Source: an uncultured Eubacteriales bacterium
GTDB lineage: Bacteria; Bacillota; Clostridia; Christensenellales; CALVMC01
Reading direction: 5' to 3'
Assembly: GCA_949296455.1 (NCBI GenBank)
Contig: CASFOZ010000006.1
Span: 17,861 to 81,860 of the forward strand
DNA length: 64,000 nucleotides
Made by a program: the position numbers and the translations under genes
Shown: positions 1 to 8,633 of the stretch, one piece after another
Layout of the letters: every line of letters starts with the position of its first letter
How positions within the stretch are numbered: the first letter of the stretch is position 1
The notes under the pieces: generated by a model
Told to the model about the DNA's origin: nothing
What the model saw: only the letters and a program-made list of their open reading frames with translations
Databases searched by the model: none

Positions 1-558
1 CGAAAGGGCTCTGTCTTCACCCGAACTTCTTGCAAGACCTTTTACGAAATCCCCCCTTCTCAATCCGTACATACGCATAATTTCGCCTGAGACATGGGTA
101 TCGTTTGCGCTGTTTTCACAGTTATTGCTTCTTAAAAATCCGAACTTATCCTGATTGTCGAAAATACCTTCTCTTACGACGGTATTTTCCGATGCGGGCT
201 CCTGCTCGATTTGTTCGCCGTCAAAGTACTTGTCTTTCAAAAGATGATTTTCGGAAAGTTTGAATTCCGAACCGTACTTGATTTCCGGCAGATTCTTCAT
301 ACTTTGTTTTGTAAGATATTCGCCGTAATCTTCGCCGCCTTTCTGGCTTCCCAATATTTTAGCAGGCGGCCTTCCCCTGCTGTTCGAATTAAACTGAGGT
401 TTTTCGTCGCCTTCCTGTATAGCGAGTATTCTGTCGATAATTTCGTTTTTACGGCAGGAGGTCGGAGATTTTACTCCGAGTCTTCTTCCTATAACACGAA
501 CTTCGAAAACGGAACATTTTTCAAGCTCTTCCTTGGTGTACTTAAATTTCTCTTCCAT
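1..558 (-). CDS. rho: Transcription termination factor Rho, N-terminal part (cut by window edge)
   Basis: Rho is the RNA helicase that ends transcription at factor-dependent sites. The frame starts at an ATG at 558 behind an AGGAG site and is still open at base 1, giving 186 residues. Residues 5-48 form a helical Rho-N/SAP-like segment. A polar linker with RGRPP near 61-65 follows. From about 128 comes the cold-shock-like RNA-binding fold, recognisable by REGIF, KFGFLRSNN and YGLRRGDFVKG. The ATPase domain must lie left of the window. The linker between the two domains is fairly long, as in several Gram-positive Rho proteins. The rightward frame over the same bases is a shadow. Confidence 0.88.
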   Translation of the reverse strand, partial: MEEKFKYTKEELEKCSVFEVRVIGRRLGVKSPTSCRKNEIIDRILAIQEGDEKPQFNSNSRGRPPAKILGSQKGGEDYGEYLTKQSMKNLPEIKYGSEFKLSENHLLKDKYFDGEQIEQEPASENTVVREGIFDNQDKFGFLRSNNCENSANDTHVSGEIMRMYGLRRGDFVKGLARSSGEDRALS

Positions 559-668
559 TATCCGCTCCTGCTTTAATACATACTAATAGTATAAGATATA
601 ATAAACTGAATTATATTTTTTTTGGTGATTTTATTGTTAACAGACTAAAAACAATTTAGTCAAAAAAA

Positions 669-1319
669 TTAATGATTTAATTTAAGAATAACAAGTTTGG
701 TTTTTTCATCGTCGAACTTGGTTCTGTCGAATTCTATTGTATCGCCGTCGACTTCTATAATTTCGTCATCTTCGAAAAGTTTAACGAATTCGTCTATTTT
801 ATCTATATCCAATTCGCATTTTTTGGTTTTATAATGCATCGGAATAACTATATCGGGCATAACTCTGTCAACATATTCTTTTGCCTGAACTGCGTCAATA
901 GTGTAATTGCCGCCTATCGGAATAAGCAGGACATTGACTGAACCTAAATTTTCAAGGATATCGGTAGAACATTCTTCGCCTATATCGCCCATATGGCAGA
1001 CATCGACTCCGTCCATTCTGAACTTAAAAATCAGATTAGAACCTCTTTCAGAACCCGAACTTGCGTCGTGAAAGGTTTTGAAAGAAGAAATATGGACGCC
1101 CTTGATTTCGAACGCACCGCTTTCGGTCAGAACACGGGGGCTGCCCAAAACGCCTTCGATATAATTGTGGTCTTTATGAGAATGACTGAGAGTAACGCAG
1201 TCACAACTGAATTTTTGCATTTCCTCACCCACATAGGGGTGGTAAGGGTCGGTAATTATAGTGGTTCCGGTACTCTCTGTCAGTTTAAACGAAGAGTGTC
1301 CCAACCATTGAATATTCAT
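669..1319 (-). CDS. MBL-fold metal-dependent hydrolase (UPF0173/YtkL type)
   Basis: This 216-residue protein belongs to the metallo-beta-lactamase fold hydrolases. The metal-binding HxHxDH motif is H46-S-H48-K-D50-H51. A second metal-ligand stretch, VCHMGDIG, lies mid-protein, and IPMHY lies near residue 160. The start MNIQWLGHSSF matches the usual beginning of the UPF0173 family. Substrate is unknown for most members, so only the fold and probable zinc-dependent hydrolysis can be claimed. It stands alone between rho and the PRPP synthetase, all leftward. Confidence 0.85.
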   Translation of the reverse strand: MNIQWLGHSSFKLTESTGTTIITDPYHPYVGEEMQKFSCDCVTLSHSHKDHNYIEGVLGSPRVLTESGAFEIKGVHISSFKTFHDASSGSERGSNLIFKFRMDGVDVCHMGDIGEECSTDILENLGSVNVLLIPIGGNYTIDAVQAKEYVDRVMPDIVIPMHYKTKKCELDIDKIDEFVKLFEDDEIIEVDGDTIEFDRTKFDDEKTKLVILKLNH

Positions 1320-1394
1320 AATTCCTCCGTAAAAAATCTCAATTTAGGACTATTATATTATAATTTCAAAAAAATTTCAATACATTTTCGCTAT

Positions 1395-2555
1395 TTATTG
1401 ATTTTTTTTAATGAGCTCTGAAATCTTCTCGTGAGGAGCGAGAAGAACGCTGAAAGACTTATCCTGAGCGCAGGCAGCGATTATATAAGCGATAAACTTT
1501 GACATATCCGCTTCAACGAACCATTTTGTATCTTTAAGTTCGGGTTTAAGATATGTAAGATTTGTCGAAAGCAATGCGGTAAATAAGCCTTCTTCGTAAG
1601 CTTTATTGAATCTTTCCACTCCTTCCGTAAAAAGAGCGAATGTCGCAGAAATGAATATTCTTTTTGCGCCGTCTTTTTTAAGGTCGGTTGCAAGTCTTAA
1701 AATGGAGTCGCCGGTAGCTATGATATCGTCTGCGACGAAAACATCTTTATCTTTGACGCTGTTACCGATATATTCGTGAGCGACGATTGGATTTCTTCCG
1801 TTTACGATTGTCGAGTAGTCACGGCGTTTATAGAACATACCCAAATCCAGACCGAGTTCGGAGGCATAGTAAATATTTCTGCTCATAGCCCCCTCGTCGG
1901 GGCTTACCACCATAAAATGTTCTTTATCGAATTTGGTATCAGGGTATTTATTCAGTAACGCTTTAAGAATCTGATATGTAGGAAGGAAATTATCGAAGCC
2001 CATTAAAGGAATAGCGTTTTGAACCCTCGGGTCGTGAGCGTCGAATGTAATTAAATCTCTTATTCCCATAGCCTCCATCTCTTGTAGCATCATAGCGCAG
2101 TCGAGCGACTCTCTCGAATTTCTTCTGTGCTGACGCCCTCCGTAAAGCATAGGCATAATAAGAGTCAGACGGTTTGCCTTTCCCGCTATTGCCGAAAGTA
2201 TTCTTTTAAGGTCGGCATAGTGGTCGTCCGGCGACATAGGAACTTCCATACCGAACATAGAGTATTTACAGCTGTAATTTCCCACATCGACAACAAGATA
2301 AATATCTTTACCTCTTACCGTTTCGTTGATAATGGCTTTTGCGTCGCCCGTTGTAAATCTGGGACATTTGGTATTGATAAGAAAACTGTCTACCTGTTTG
2401 GTTTTAAAACTAACCTTTTTTCTGTCCTCGTTGTACATTCTGACAAGATAATAGTCTATTTTGTCGGCAAGAGACTTCGCCCCTTCCAAGGCGATAATAC
2501 CTATATTAGGTTCCCCTTTGTTAAAGTCAAATGTTGATTCGAAAAACGATGCCAT
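1395..2555 (-). CDS. prs: Ribose-phosphate pyrophosphokinase (long form)
   Basis: Makes PRPP from ribose 5-phosphate and ATP for nucleotide, His and Trp synthesis. The PRPP-binding loop VFVADDIIATGDS is at residues 272-284. The RQHRRNSRES segment (141-150) and FDAHD (171-175) correspond to the ATP and metal sites of the family. At 386 residues it is about 70 longer than the usual 315-residue enzyme. The extra length is at the N-terminus and near the C-terminus, as in a second Prs clade seen in Clostridia and Mollicutes. Allosteric behaviour may therefore differ from the classical enzyme. Confidence 0.9.
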   Translation of the reverse strand: MASFFESTFDFNKGEPNIGIIALEGAKSLADKIDYYLVRMYNEDRKKVSFKTKQVDSFLINTKCPRFTTGDAKAIINETVRGKDIYLVVDVGNYSCKYSMFGMEVPMSPDDHYADLKRILSAIAGKANRLTLIMPMLYGGRQHRRNSRESLDCAMMLQEMEAMGIRDLITFDAHDPRVQNAIPLMGFDNFLPTYQILKALLNKYPDTKFDKEHFMVVSPDEGAMSRNIYYASELGLDLGMFYKRRDYSTIVNGRNPIVAHEYIGNSVKDKDVFVADDIIATGDSILRLATDLKKDGAKRIFISATFALFTEGVERFNKAYEEGLFTALLSTNLTYLKPELKDTKWFVEADMSKFIAYIIAACAQDKSFSVLLAPHEKISELIKKNQ

Positions 2556-2587
2556 AAAAAACTCCTGATTTAAAATTTATATATTGA

Positions 2588-4072
2588 TTATTTATTATAA
2601 AATAATTCTTTCGAATAAAATTCCGGTTCTTCACTTATATTGACTTTAAGTCTTTTAAGAACATCTTCGTCCGATGCACAGAGAATACAGGAAGAATGGG
2701 CTTCCAACCCTTCGAGTTCGCCGAGTTTGGAAAGAGCGGCTTCCACCGCAGGATTTGTTGCGGCGCATATCGAAAGAGCGATAAGCACCTGTTCGAGATT
2801 CAATACTCTGTCTTTCTGTTTTAAAATATTCTTTTTAAGTTTCAATATAGGATTAATTACAAGCGGCGAAATAAGTTTGATGCCGTCGCTTATTCCCGCA
2901 AGGCTTTTTATTGCGTTAAGAAGCATCGAACAGCTTGCCGTCATAAGTTCGGAAGCCTTACCTGTAATAATCTTACCGTCCGGAAGCTGAATTGCAGTAA
3001 CGGGCAACATTTCCTTTTTGGATTTTTCGAGAGCTGCCGCAACCACCGGTCTGTCGTTGACGGATATATTGAGTTCGCCCATTAAAAATTCTATTTTTTC
3101 GGGAACGGAATTGTCGCAAAGACCTTGCTTGCAATCGCAAAGAGCTTTATAGTATCTTCTTATAACTTCCTTGCAAGCGGCTTTTCTTACGATTTCGTCG
3201 TCGGTAATGGCAAACCCCGCCATATTAACCCCCATATCGGTAGGAGACTGATATACAAGGTCTCCGTTGGAAAGTTTTTTCATTATGGCTCTGACAACGG
3301 GGAAAACCTCTATGTCTCTGTTATAATTTACGCAGGTTTTGCCGTAGGCTTCAAGGTGAAAGTGGTCGATCATATTCACGTCTTTAAGGTCTGCGGTAGC
3401 GGCCTCGTAAGCGACGTTGACGGGGTGCTTTAAAGGAAGGTTCCAGATAGGAAAGGTTTCGAATTTAGCGTATCCTGCTTTAACTCCCCTTTTATACTCG
3501 TGATAAAGCTGGCACATACAGGTTGCAAGTTTACCGCTGCCGGGACCGGGTGCGGTAACTACGACTAACGGTTTTGTCGTTTCTATATATTCGTTTTTGC
3601 CGTAGCCTTCGTCGCTTATAATTGTTTCTATATCGGTAGGATAACCTTTTGTTTTGGTATGAAGATAAACCTTTATTCCCAAGTGTTCGAGTTTCTGCTT
3701 ATAAATTTCTGCGGCAGGCTGATTTTCGAACTGAGTTATGACTACGCTGTTTACGGAAATTTTTCTTTCTCTTAAATTATCTATAAGGTGAAAAACCGTA
3801 AGACCGTAATTTATCCCGTAATCGGCGCGGATTTTATTTCTTTCCAAATCCTTTGCGTTGATCGGAATAATAATCTCGGCTTTATCTTTCAATTTTTCGA
3901 GAAGTTTGATTTTTGCATTCACGTCGAAGCCGGGAAGAACCCTTCCTGCATGAAAATCTTCAAGAAGTTTTCCGCCGAATTCAAGATAAAGTTTATCGAA
4001 TTTCTCGATACGCTCCAAAATGAACTGGCTTTGTTTTTTCATATAAAAATCTTTATCGAAACCTATTTCCAT
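2588..4072 (-). CDS. DUF1846 (UPF0371) family protein
   Basis: A 494-residue protein of the DUF1846 family, opening with MEIGFDKDFYMKKQSQ as family members typically do. Residues 174-185, APGPGSGKLATC, form a P-loop-like glycine-rich turn. Structures of relatives show a Rossmann-like fold, but no reaction is firmly assigned. It lies 32 bases downstream of prs on the same strand, so the two may share a transcript. Function is unknown. Confidence 0.85.
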   Translation of the reverse strand: MEIGFDKDFYMKKQSQFILERIEKFDKLYLEFGGKLLEDFHAGRVLPGFDVNAKIKLLEKLKDKAEIIIPINAKDLERNKIRADYGINYGLTVFHLIDNLRERKISVNSVVITQFENQPAAEIYKQKLEHLGIKVYLHTKTKGYPTDIETIISDEGYGKNEYIETTKPLVVVTAPGPGSGKLATCMCQLYHEYKRGVKAGYAKFETFPIWNLPLKHPVNVAYEAATADLKDVNMIDHFHLEAYGKTCVNYNRDIEVFPVVRAIMKKLSNGDLVYQSPTDMGVNMAGFAITDDEIVRKAACKEVIRRYYKALCDCKQGLCDNSVPEKIEFLMGELNISVNDRPVVAAALEKSKKEMLPVTAIQLPDGKIITGKASELMTASCSMLLNAIKSLAGISDGIKLISPLVINPILKLKKNILKQKDRVLNLEQVLIALSICAATNPAVEAALSKLGELEGLEAHSSCILCASDEDVLKRLKVNISEEPEFYSKELFYNK

Positions 4073-4272
4073 AATACCTCTTACTTATACCGATATTTTA
4101 CCATTTTAGCGCAATAATGACAAACTTTTACGGTATAGAAATGAATTTTTTTATATAATTTTTTCTGTCTTAAAAAAACCGCTTTATACAACTTCCGACG
4201 AAAGTAAAAAGCCTTTCAAATTCTTTAAACTAATAACTACATAATAAAAAAAATAAAGCAAAAAATAAAATT

Positions 4273-5223
4273 ATGAAAAAATTATTTTGCAGTCTGAAAA
4301 TTGTTTTAACATTTTTAATTTTGATTCAGATTCTGTTTGCGTTGACCGCATGTTTGCCGTCCGAAAACTTGAAAGACGGAAATGAAATACAGATTTCCGA
4401 AAATCAAAACAGTCTTCATATAGGCGACGAAAAACAAGAAAAATCGGAAAACGAAACGGATAACCTATCCCCTGAGGAATACGACCTGCCGATAATTATG
4501 TATCATTCCGTACTTCAAAAAGGCGGAACGGCTTACACTATTTCCGCCGACATGCTCGAAAGCGATTTTAAATATATTAAGGAAAAAGGATATAATACGG
4601 TAACCGTAAACGAAGTAATAGCCTTTACGGAAGGAAAAGGCACCCTTCCCGATAAACCTATAATGCTTACATTCGACGACGGTTATTACAATAATTTCGT
4701 ATATGTAATTCCATTGCTTGAAAAATACGATTTCAAATGCGTTACGGCAATAGTAGGTTCTTTTTCGAATTCCAAGGATAACATAGAGGGAAAAAAGCAA
4801 TCATTGAGTTATTCGCATATGAACAAATATCAGATTAAAGAAGCAGTAAAAAGCGGAAGAGTGGAAATTCAGCATCATTCCTATTCCTTGCACTCATACG
4901 GCAAAGCGAGAAAAGGAATGAGAATAAACAAAGGCGAAAGTTATGAAGATTACAAAGAAATGCTTGTAAAAGACACTTTAAAACTTAACGAATGGCTGTT
5001 TGAAAATTGCGAAGTCACTCCCACAGCTTATTTTTATCCGTTCGGCGCATGGTGCAAAGAGGGATATGAAATTCTGAAAGAACTCGGATTTAAAGCGACG
5101 CTTGGGGTGGAAGCGGGACTTAACAGAATAAAGGTCGGTATAGAACTTAAAAATCTTTACCGTTATAACAGAACGGGAACATTAACCACAAATCGCTTTT
5201 TTGAGAAAAACAATATCCTATAA
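4273..5223 (+). CDS. Polysaccharide deacetylase lipoprotein (NodB domain)
   Basis: A 316-residue secreted deacetylase of carbohydrate esterase family 4, which removes N-acetyl groups from peptidoglycan or another glycan. Residues 1-27 are a lipoprotein signal ending LTAC with Cys27 as the lipid-bearing residue. A polar linker runs to about 70. The NodB core follows, with IIMYHS (74-79), the catalytic TFDDG (133-137) and the metal-binding HSYSLH (202-207). The first base is 200 bases from the divergent DUF1846 gene. Substrate cannot be read from sequence. Confidence 0.88.
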   Translation: MKKLFCSLKIVLTFLILIQILFALTACLPSENLKDGNEIQISENQNSLHIGDEKQEKSENETDNLSPEEYDLPIIMYHSVLQKGGTAYTISADMLESDFKYIKEKGYNTVTVNEVIAFTEGKGTLPDKPIMLTFDDGYYNNFVYVIPLLEKYDFKCVTAIVGSFSNSKDNIEGKKQSLSYSHMNKYQIKEAVKSGRVEIQHHSYSLHSYGKARKGMRINKGESYEDYKEMLVKDTLKLNEWLFENCEVTPTAYFYPFGAWCKEGYEILKELGFKATLGVEAGLNRIKVGIELKNLYRYNRTGTLTTNRFFEKNNIL

Positions 5224-5332
5224 AAGTCTTTTTTCAACATATTTTTCTTAAAACGCTAAAATAATTTACTAATTCGATATTTTATGATATACTTTCGAAT
5301 ATAATAAAATAAATAATAACCGGAGGAATATT

Positions 5333-5542
5333 ATGGCAAAAAATTATCATATAGCAAAAAGAGACGACGGAAAATGGCAGGTTAAACTTGCAGGCGGCGA
5401 AAAAGCAATAAAACTTTTCGACACACAGGCTGAGGCAATCGATTATGCAAAAACCGTTGCTGAAAATCAGGAAGGAAATATTACCATTCATAAAAGAGAC
5501 GGTAAAATTAGAAAACAAAATTACACAAGCGACAACGATTAA
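5333..5542 (+). CDS. DUF2188 family small protein
   Basis: A 69-residue protein of the DUF2188 family, recognised by the repeated beta-strand signature HIAKRDDGKWQVK ... TIHKRDGKIR and the central QAEAIDYAK helix. The ATG follows a strong CGGAGGA site. A hairpin terminator starts just after the stop codon, so this is a single-gene transcript. Family function is unknown. Confidence 0.85.
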   Translation: MAKNYHIAKRDDGKWQVKLAGGEKAIKLFDTQAEAIDYAKTVAENQEGNITIHKRDGKIRKQNYTSDND

Positions 5543-5543
5543 T

Positions 5544-5573
5544 AAAAAAACGGTTCTTTCGAACCGTTTTTTT
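5544..5573 (+). terminator. Intrinsic terminator after DUF2188 gene
   Basis: CGGTTC/GAACCG stem with TTTC loop, flanked by A-run and seven T residues. Confidence 0.9.
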
Positions 5574-5798
5574 ATTAATGATTTTTATTACATAAAACTT
5601 ATCAAAAATTTTATCAGCCCGATTATTACCGATATTACGAAAACAGTTTCTGATTTTAATACGATACGGTTTTAATATATTTCAAATCTTTATTAATTTC
5701 CGAATTTTAAAAAGCAAACTTTTTTAATCGGAATAAACATTTTTGAATATTTTAAAAAGCATATTGATTTTTCGGTAATAAAAATTTATAATTTAATT

Positions 5799-6809
5799 AT
5801 GAAAAAGTTTCTGAAAATTTTTACGGTAATTCTTGCAGCCGTCATATCGGTAACAATACTTTCGTCGTGCAAAAACAACAAAGCGGAAACAACGGCGGAC
5901 AATGTTCCCCTGTTTTACTCGGAATGGATGAAATACATAAACGGCGATACTCCCGTAAAAAACATAGCAATCCCCGGAAGCCACGACGCAGGAACATACA
6001 ATATGCTGTCGCTTGGCGAAACGCAAAGTTCTTCTATACTTACCCAACTCAAATTCGGAGTCCGTTATTTTGACATAAGAGTGGAAGAGAAAGGCGACAG
6101 TCTTGTAATATTCCATTCCGTACTTTCGGGAATGGATTTTAATGAAGTAATAAACGATATTTCCGAATTTATGGAAACTAACGACAGCGAAGTATTGATA
6201 CTCGACTTTCAGCATTTTAAAAACGATTCCATGCAAAAGGTAATAGATACTCTCGAAAGCAGTCTTAATACCGAAAGGTATGCGGTAAAAAACGATACCG
6301 AAATGTCCGACGCAGATTTTATCGATAATTTAAAACTCAAAGATTGCAGAGGAAAATTTATAATTACTTGGGGAAGCGACTACAAAATAGACGAAAAGAA
6401 TTATCTTTTCAGAAGAAACAACGACGAAGGAAGTCTTTCCGAGTGCAGTCTCGAATCCTATTACGAAGGAGACCTTCACAAAAAAAGTTCAACCGAATTT
6501 ATAGAAACTGCTCTTCCTTTGTACTTTGAAAAATTTTCTTTGAAAAACAAAGGGCTTTTCGTTCTTCAAGGTCAGTTAACCGCACCCACTTTGGTTACTA
6601 CTCCCCTTTCTCTCGAAGAGAGTCATTCCGAAAATATGAACAATTATGTCAGAAATCTTAAAAGCAGCGATTTATTGAAATATGTAAATATAATAATGCG
6701 TGATTATGTAACCGACGATATCGAAAAAACAGATTCGGTACTGTCTTTGAATATCTCAAAAAATATAGTCTACGACACAAAGGAATTTTTAAAATACATT
6801 GAAATTTAA
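5799..6809 (+). CDS. Phosphatidylinositol-specific phospholipase C-like lipoprotein
   Basis: A 336-residue surface protein with a lipoprotein signal (Cys24 in LSSC) followed by a PI-PLC X domain. IPGSHDAGT at 58-66 contains the first catalytic His (H62). The second is H106 in LVIFHS. VRYFDIRVE at 88-96 matches the family's metal/substrate strand. Bacterial members cleave phosphatidylinositol or GPI without calcium. Whether host or environmental lipids are the target is unknown. It lies alone upstream of a bidirectional terminator. Confidence 0.85.
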   Translation: MKKFLKIFTVILAAVISVTILSSCKNNKAETTADNVPLFYSEWMKYINGDTPVKNIAIPGSHDAGTYNMLSLGETQSSSILTQLKFGVRYFDIRVEEKGDSLVIFHSVLSGMDFNEVINDISEFMETNDSEVLILDFQHFKNDSMQKVIDTLESSLNTERYAVKNDTEMSDADFIDNLKLKDCRGKFIITWGSDYKIDEKNYLFRRNNDEGSLSECSLESYYEGDLHKKSSTEFIETALPLYFEKFSLKNKGLFVLQGQLTAPTLVTTPLSLEESHSENMNNYVRNLKSSDLLKYVNIIMRDYVTDDIEKTDSVLSLNISKNIVYDTKEFLKYIEI

Positions 6810-6833
6810 TGTATAAATATTATTTAAATACAA

Positions 6834-6859
6834 TAAAAACGCACATTCGTGCGTTTTTT
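6834..6859. terminator. Bidirectional intrinsic terminator between PI-PLC gene and glnS
   Basis: ACGCAC/GTGCGT stem with ATTC loop, with A-run on one side and T-run on the other. The flanking genes converge here. Confidence 0.88.
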
Positions 6860-6949
6860 GTTAAAATAAGTATATCGTAATTTTAGCGGACTTTTCAATC
6901 GAAATTCAATCAGCAGATTCCGCAATCGAAATTCAAACTGCAAAGAGGA

Positions 6950-8566
6950 TTATTTATAAGAATCTTTAAGAGAACAAATACAGTTAAATACTGCTTTACC
7001 GTTTTCCTTTTTTCCGCAAGCCATATAATAACCTTCACGCATAAACTGGAATCTGTCGTAAAGTTTTGCCTCGCTTAAAAAGGCTTCGCCCTTTGCATCG
7101 TAAATCTTTTCTGTTTCAGAATTAAGTCTTTCGGAAAAATCACCCTCGCCTTCGTTAATTAAATAATCGTATTCTTTTACCAAAAGATTGCTCGCATACT
7201 TTGCGCTGACCCACTGAATAACGCCTTTGACTTTAATGGAAGAATTTTTACCGCCGCTGACGCTGTCTTCAATAAGTCTTGTGCGAACTTCGGTAACCTT
7301 TCCGTCTTTTTCGGTATGGGAAAGATATTCGAGAATATATGAATCTTTAAGCCTTACCATTCCGCCGGGAACGAGTCTATGATATTTAGGCGGTGGATTA
7401 GGACTGAAATCTTCGCTGTCAATATAAATTTCCGATGTAAGAATAACATCTCTTTGAGAAAGGTCGTTTTCGTCCATAGGATTGTTTCTCGATTTCATTA
7501 TCTCTTCGCCTTTAAGATTCTCTATTACGAGTTTTAAAGGTCTTTTTACAACCATTGCCCTTTTAGCTTTGACATTGAGATAATCTCTTACGAAATGTTC
7601 GAATAAAGCGATATCGACTTCCGAATTGGATTTGGAAACCCCTATTTCGGCACAGAAATTCTTAATAGCCTCAGGCGGAACCCCTCTCATACGAAGTCCG
7701 CTGAGCGTAGGCATACGGGGGTCGTCCCAACCGTTTACTACCTTTTCGTCTACGAGTTTTTTAAGATATCTTTTACTCATAATCGTTCTTGTCATATTGA
7801 GTCTTGCAAATTCAATCTGCTTCGGTCCGTTTTCGTATCCGCAATTAATTTTAACCCAATCGTAAAGCGGTCTGTGGTCCTCGAATTCCAAAGTACATAT
7901 AGAATGAGTTATCCCCTCGTAGCAGTCGCTCAAAGGGTGTGCAAAATCGTACAGAGGATAAATAATCCACTTGTCTTTTGTTCTGTGATGAGGTGTTCTC
8001 GAAATTCTGTAAATTACCGGGTCACGCATATTGATATTAGGACTTGCCATATCGATTTTGGCACGAAGAACCTTTTCGCCGTCTTTAAACTTGCCGTTTT
8101 TCATTTCTTCGAAAAGTCTCAGATTTTCTTCTATGCTTCTGTTCCTTGACGGACTTTCCTTGCCGGGTTGCGTAAGCGTTCCCCTGTTTTCTCTTATTTG
8201 TTCTGCGCTCATATCGCAGACATAGGCAAGACCTTTTTTAATGAGAAGAACTGCTGACTCGTACATTTTATCGAAATAATCGGAAGCGTAAAGTTCTCTG
8301 TCCCATTTAAAGCCGAGCCATTTTATATCTTCCTTTATGCTTTTAACATACTCTTCGTCTTCTTTTATAGGATTGGTATCGTCGAAACGGAGATTGCATT
8401 CGCCTTTGTATTTATCTTTCATACCGAAATTTATGCAAAGGGATTTTGCGTGTCCTATATGAAGAAAACCGTTAGGTTCAGGCGGAAAACGAGTAATTAT
8501 TTTTTTACAGCCCTTTTCGATATCTTTATTTATTATCTCTTCTATAAAATTGAATTTTTCTTCCAT
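6950..8566 (-). CDS. glnS: Glutaminyl-tRNA synthetase
   Basis: Charges tRNA-Gln directly with glutamine. It is a class I synthetase with HIGH at residues 36-39 inside PPEPNGFLHIGHAKS and the KMSKS equivalent IMSKR at 262-266. The C-terminal anticodon-binding beta-barrels contain the typical MRDPV, FEDHRPLYDW and VQWVSAKYA stretches. The length of 538 fits bacterial GlnRS. Many Bacillota lack this enzyme and use Glu-tRNA amidation instead, so the gene is likely an old acquisition in this lineage. fhs lies 67 bases upstream on the same strand. Confidence 0.95.
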   Translation of the reverse strand: MEEKFNFIEEIINKDIEKGCKKIITRFPPEPNGFLHIGHAKSLCINFGMKDKYKGECNLRFDDTNPIKEDEEYVKSIKEDIKWLGFKWDRELYASDYFDKMYESAVLLIKKGLAYVCDMSAEQIRENRGTLTQPGKESPSRNRSIEENLRLFEEMKNGKFKDGEKVLRAKIDMASPNINMRDPVIYRISRTPHHRTKDKWIIYPLYDFAHPLSDCYEGITHSICTLEFEDHRPLYDWVKINCGYENGPKQIEFARLNMTRTIMSKRYLKKLVDEKVVNGWDDPRMPTLSGLRMRGVPPEAIKNFCAEIGVSKSNSEVDIALFEHFVRDYLNVKAKRAMVVKRPLKLVIENLKGEEIMKSRNNPMDENDLSQRDVILTSEIYIDSEDFSPNPPPKYHRLVPGGMVRLKDSYILEYLSHTEKDGKVTEVRTRLIEDSVSGGKNSSIKVKGVIQWVSAKYASNLLVKEYDYLINEGEGDFSERLNSETEKIYDAKGEAFLSEAKLYDRFQFMREGYYMACGKKENGKAVFNCICSLKDSYK

Positions 8567-8633
8567 AATCCTTCTCGTATAATTATTTTCGTCAAAACGG
8601 TTAATAGTTTAACCTACCGTAAAATAAGAAATT

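Noticed and set aside
211..576. Rightward frame of 121 residues at the left end
   Set aside because: Antisense shadow of rho. The leftward frame has clear Rho domains.
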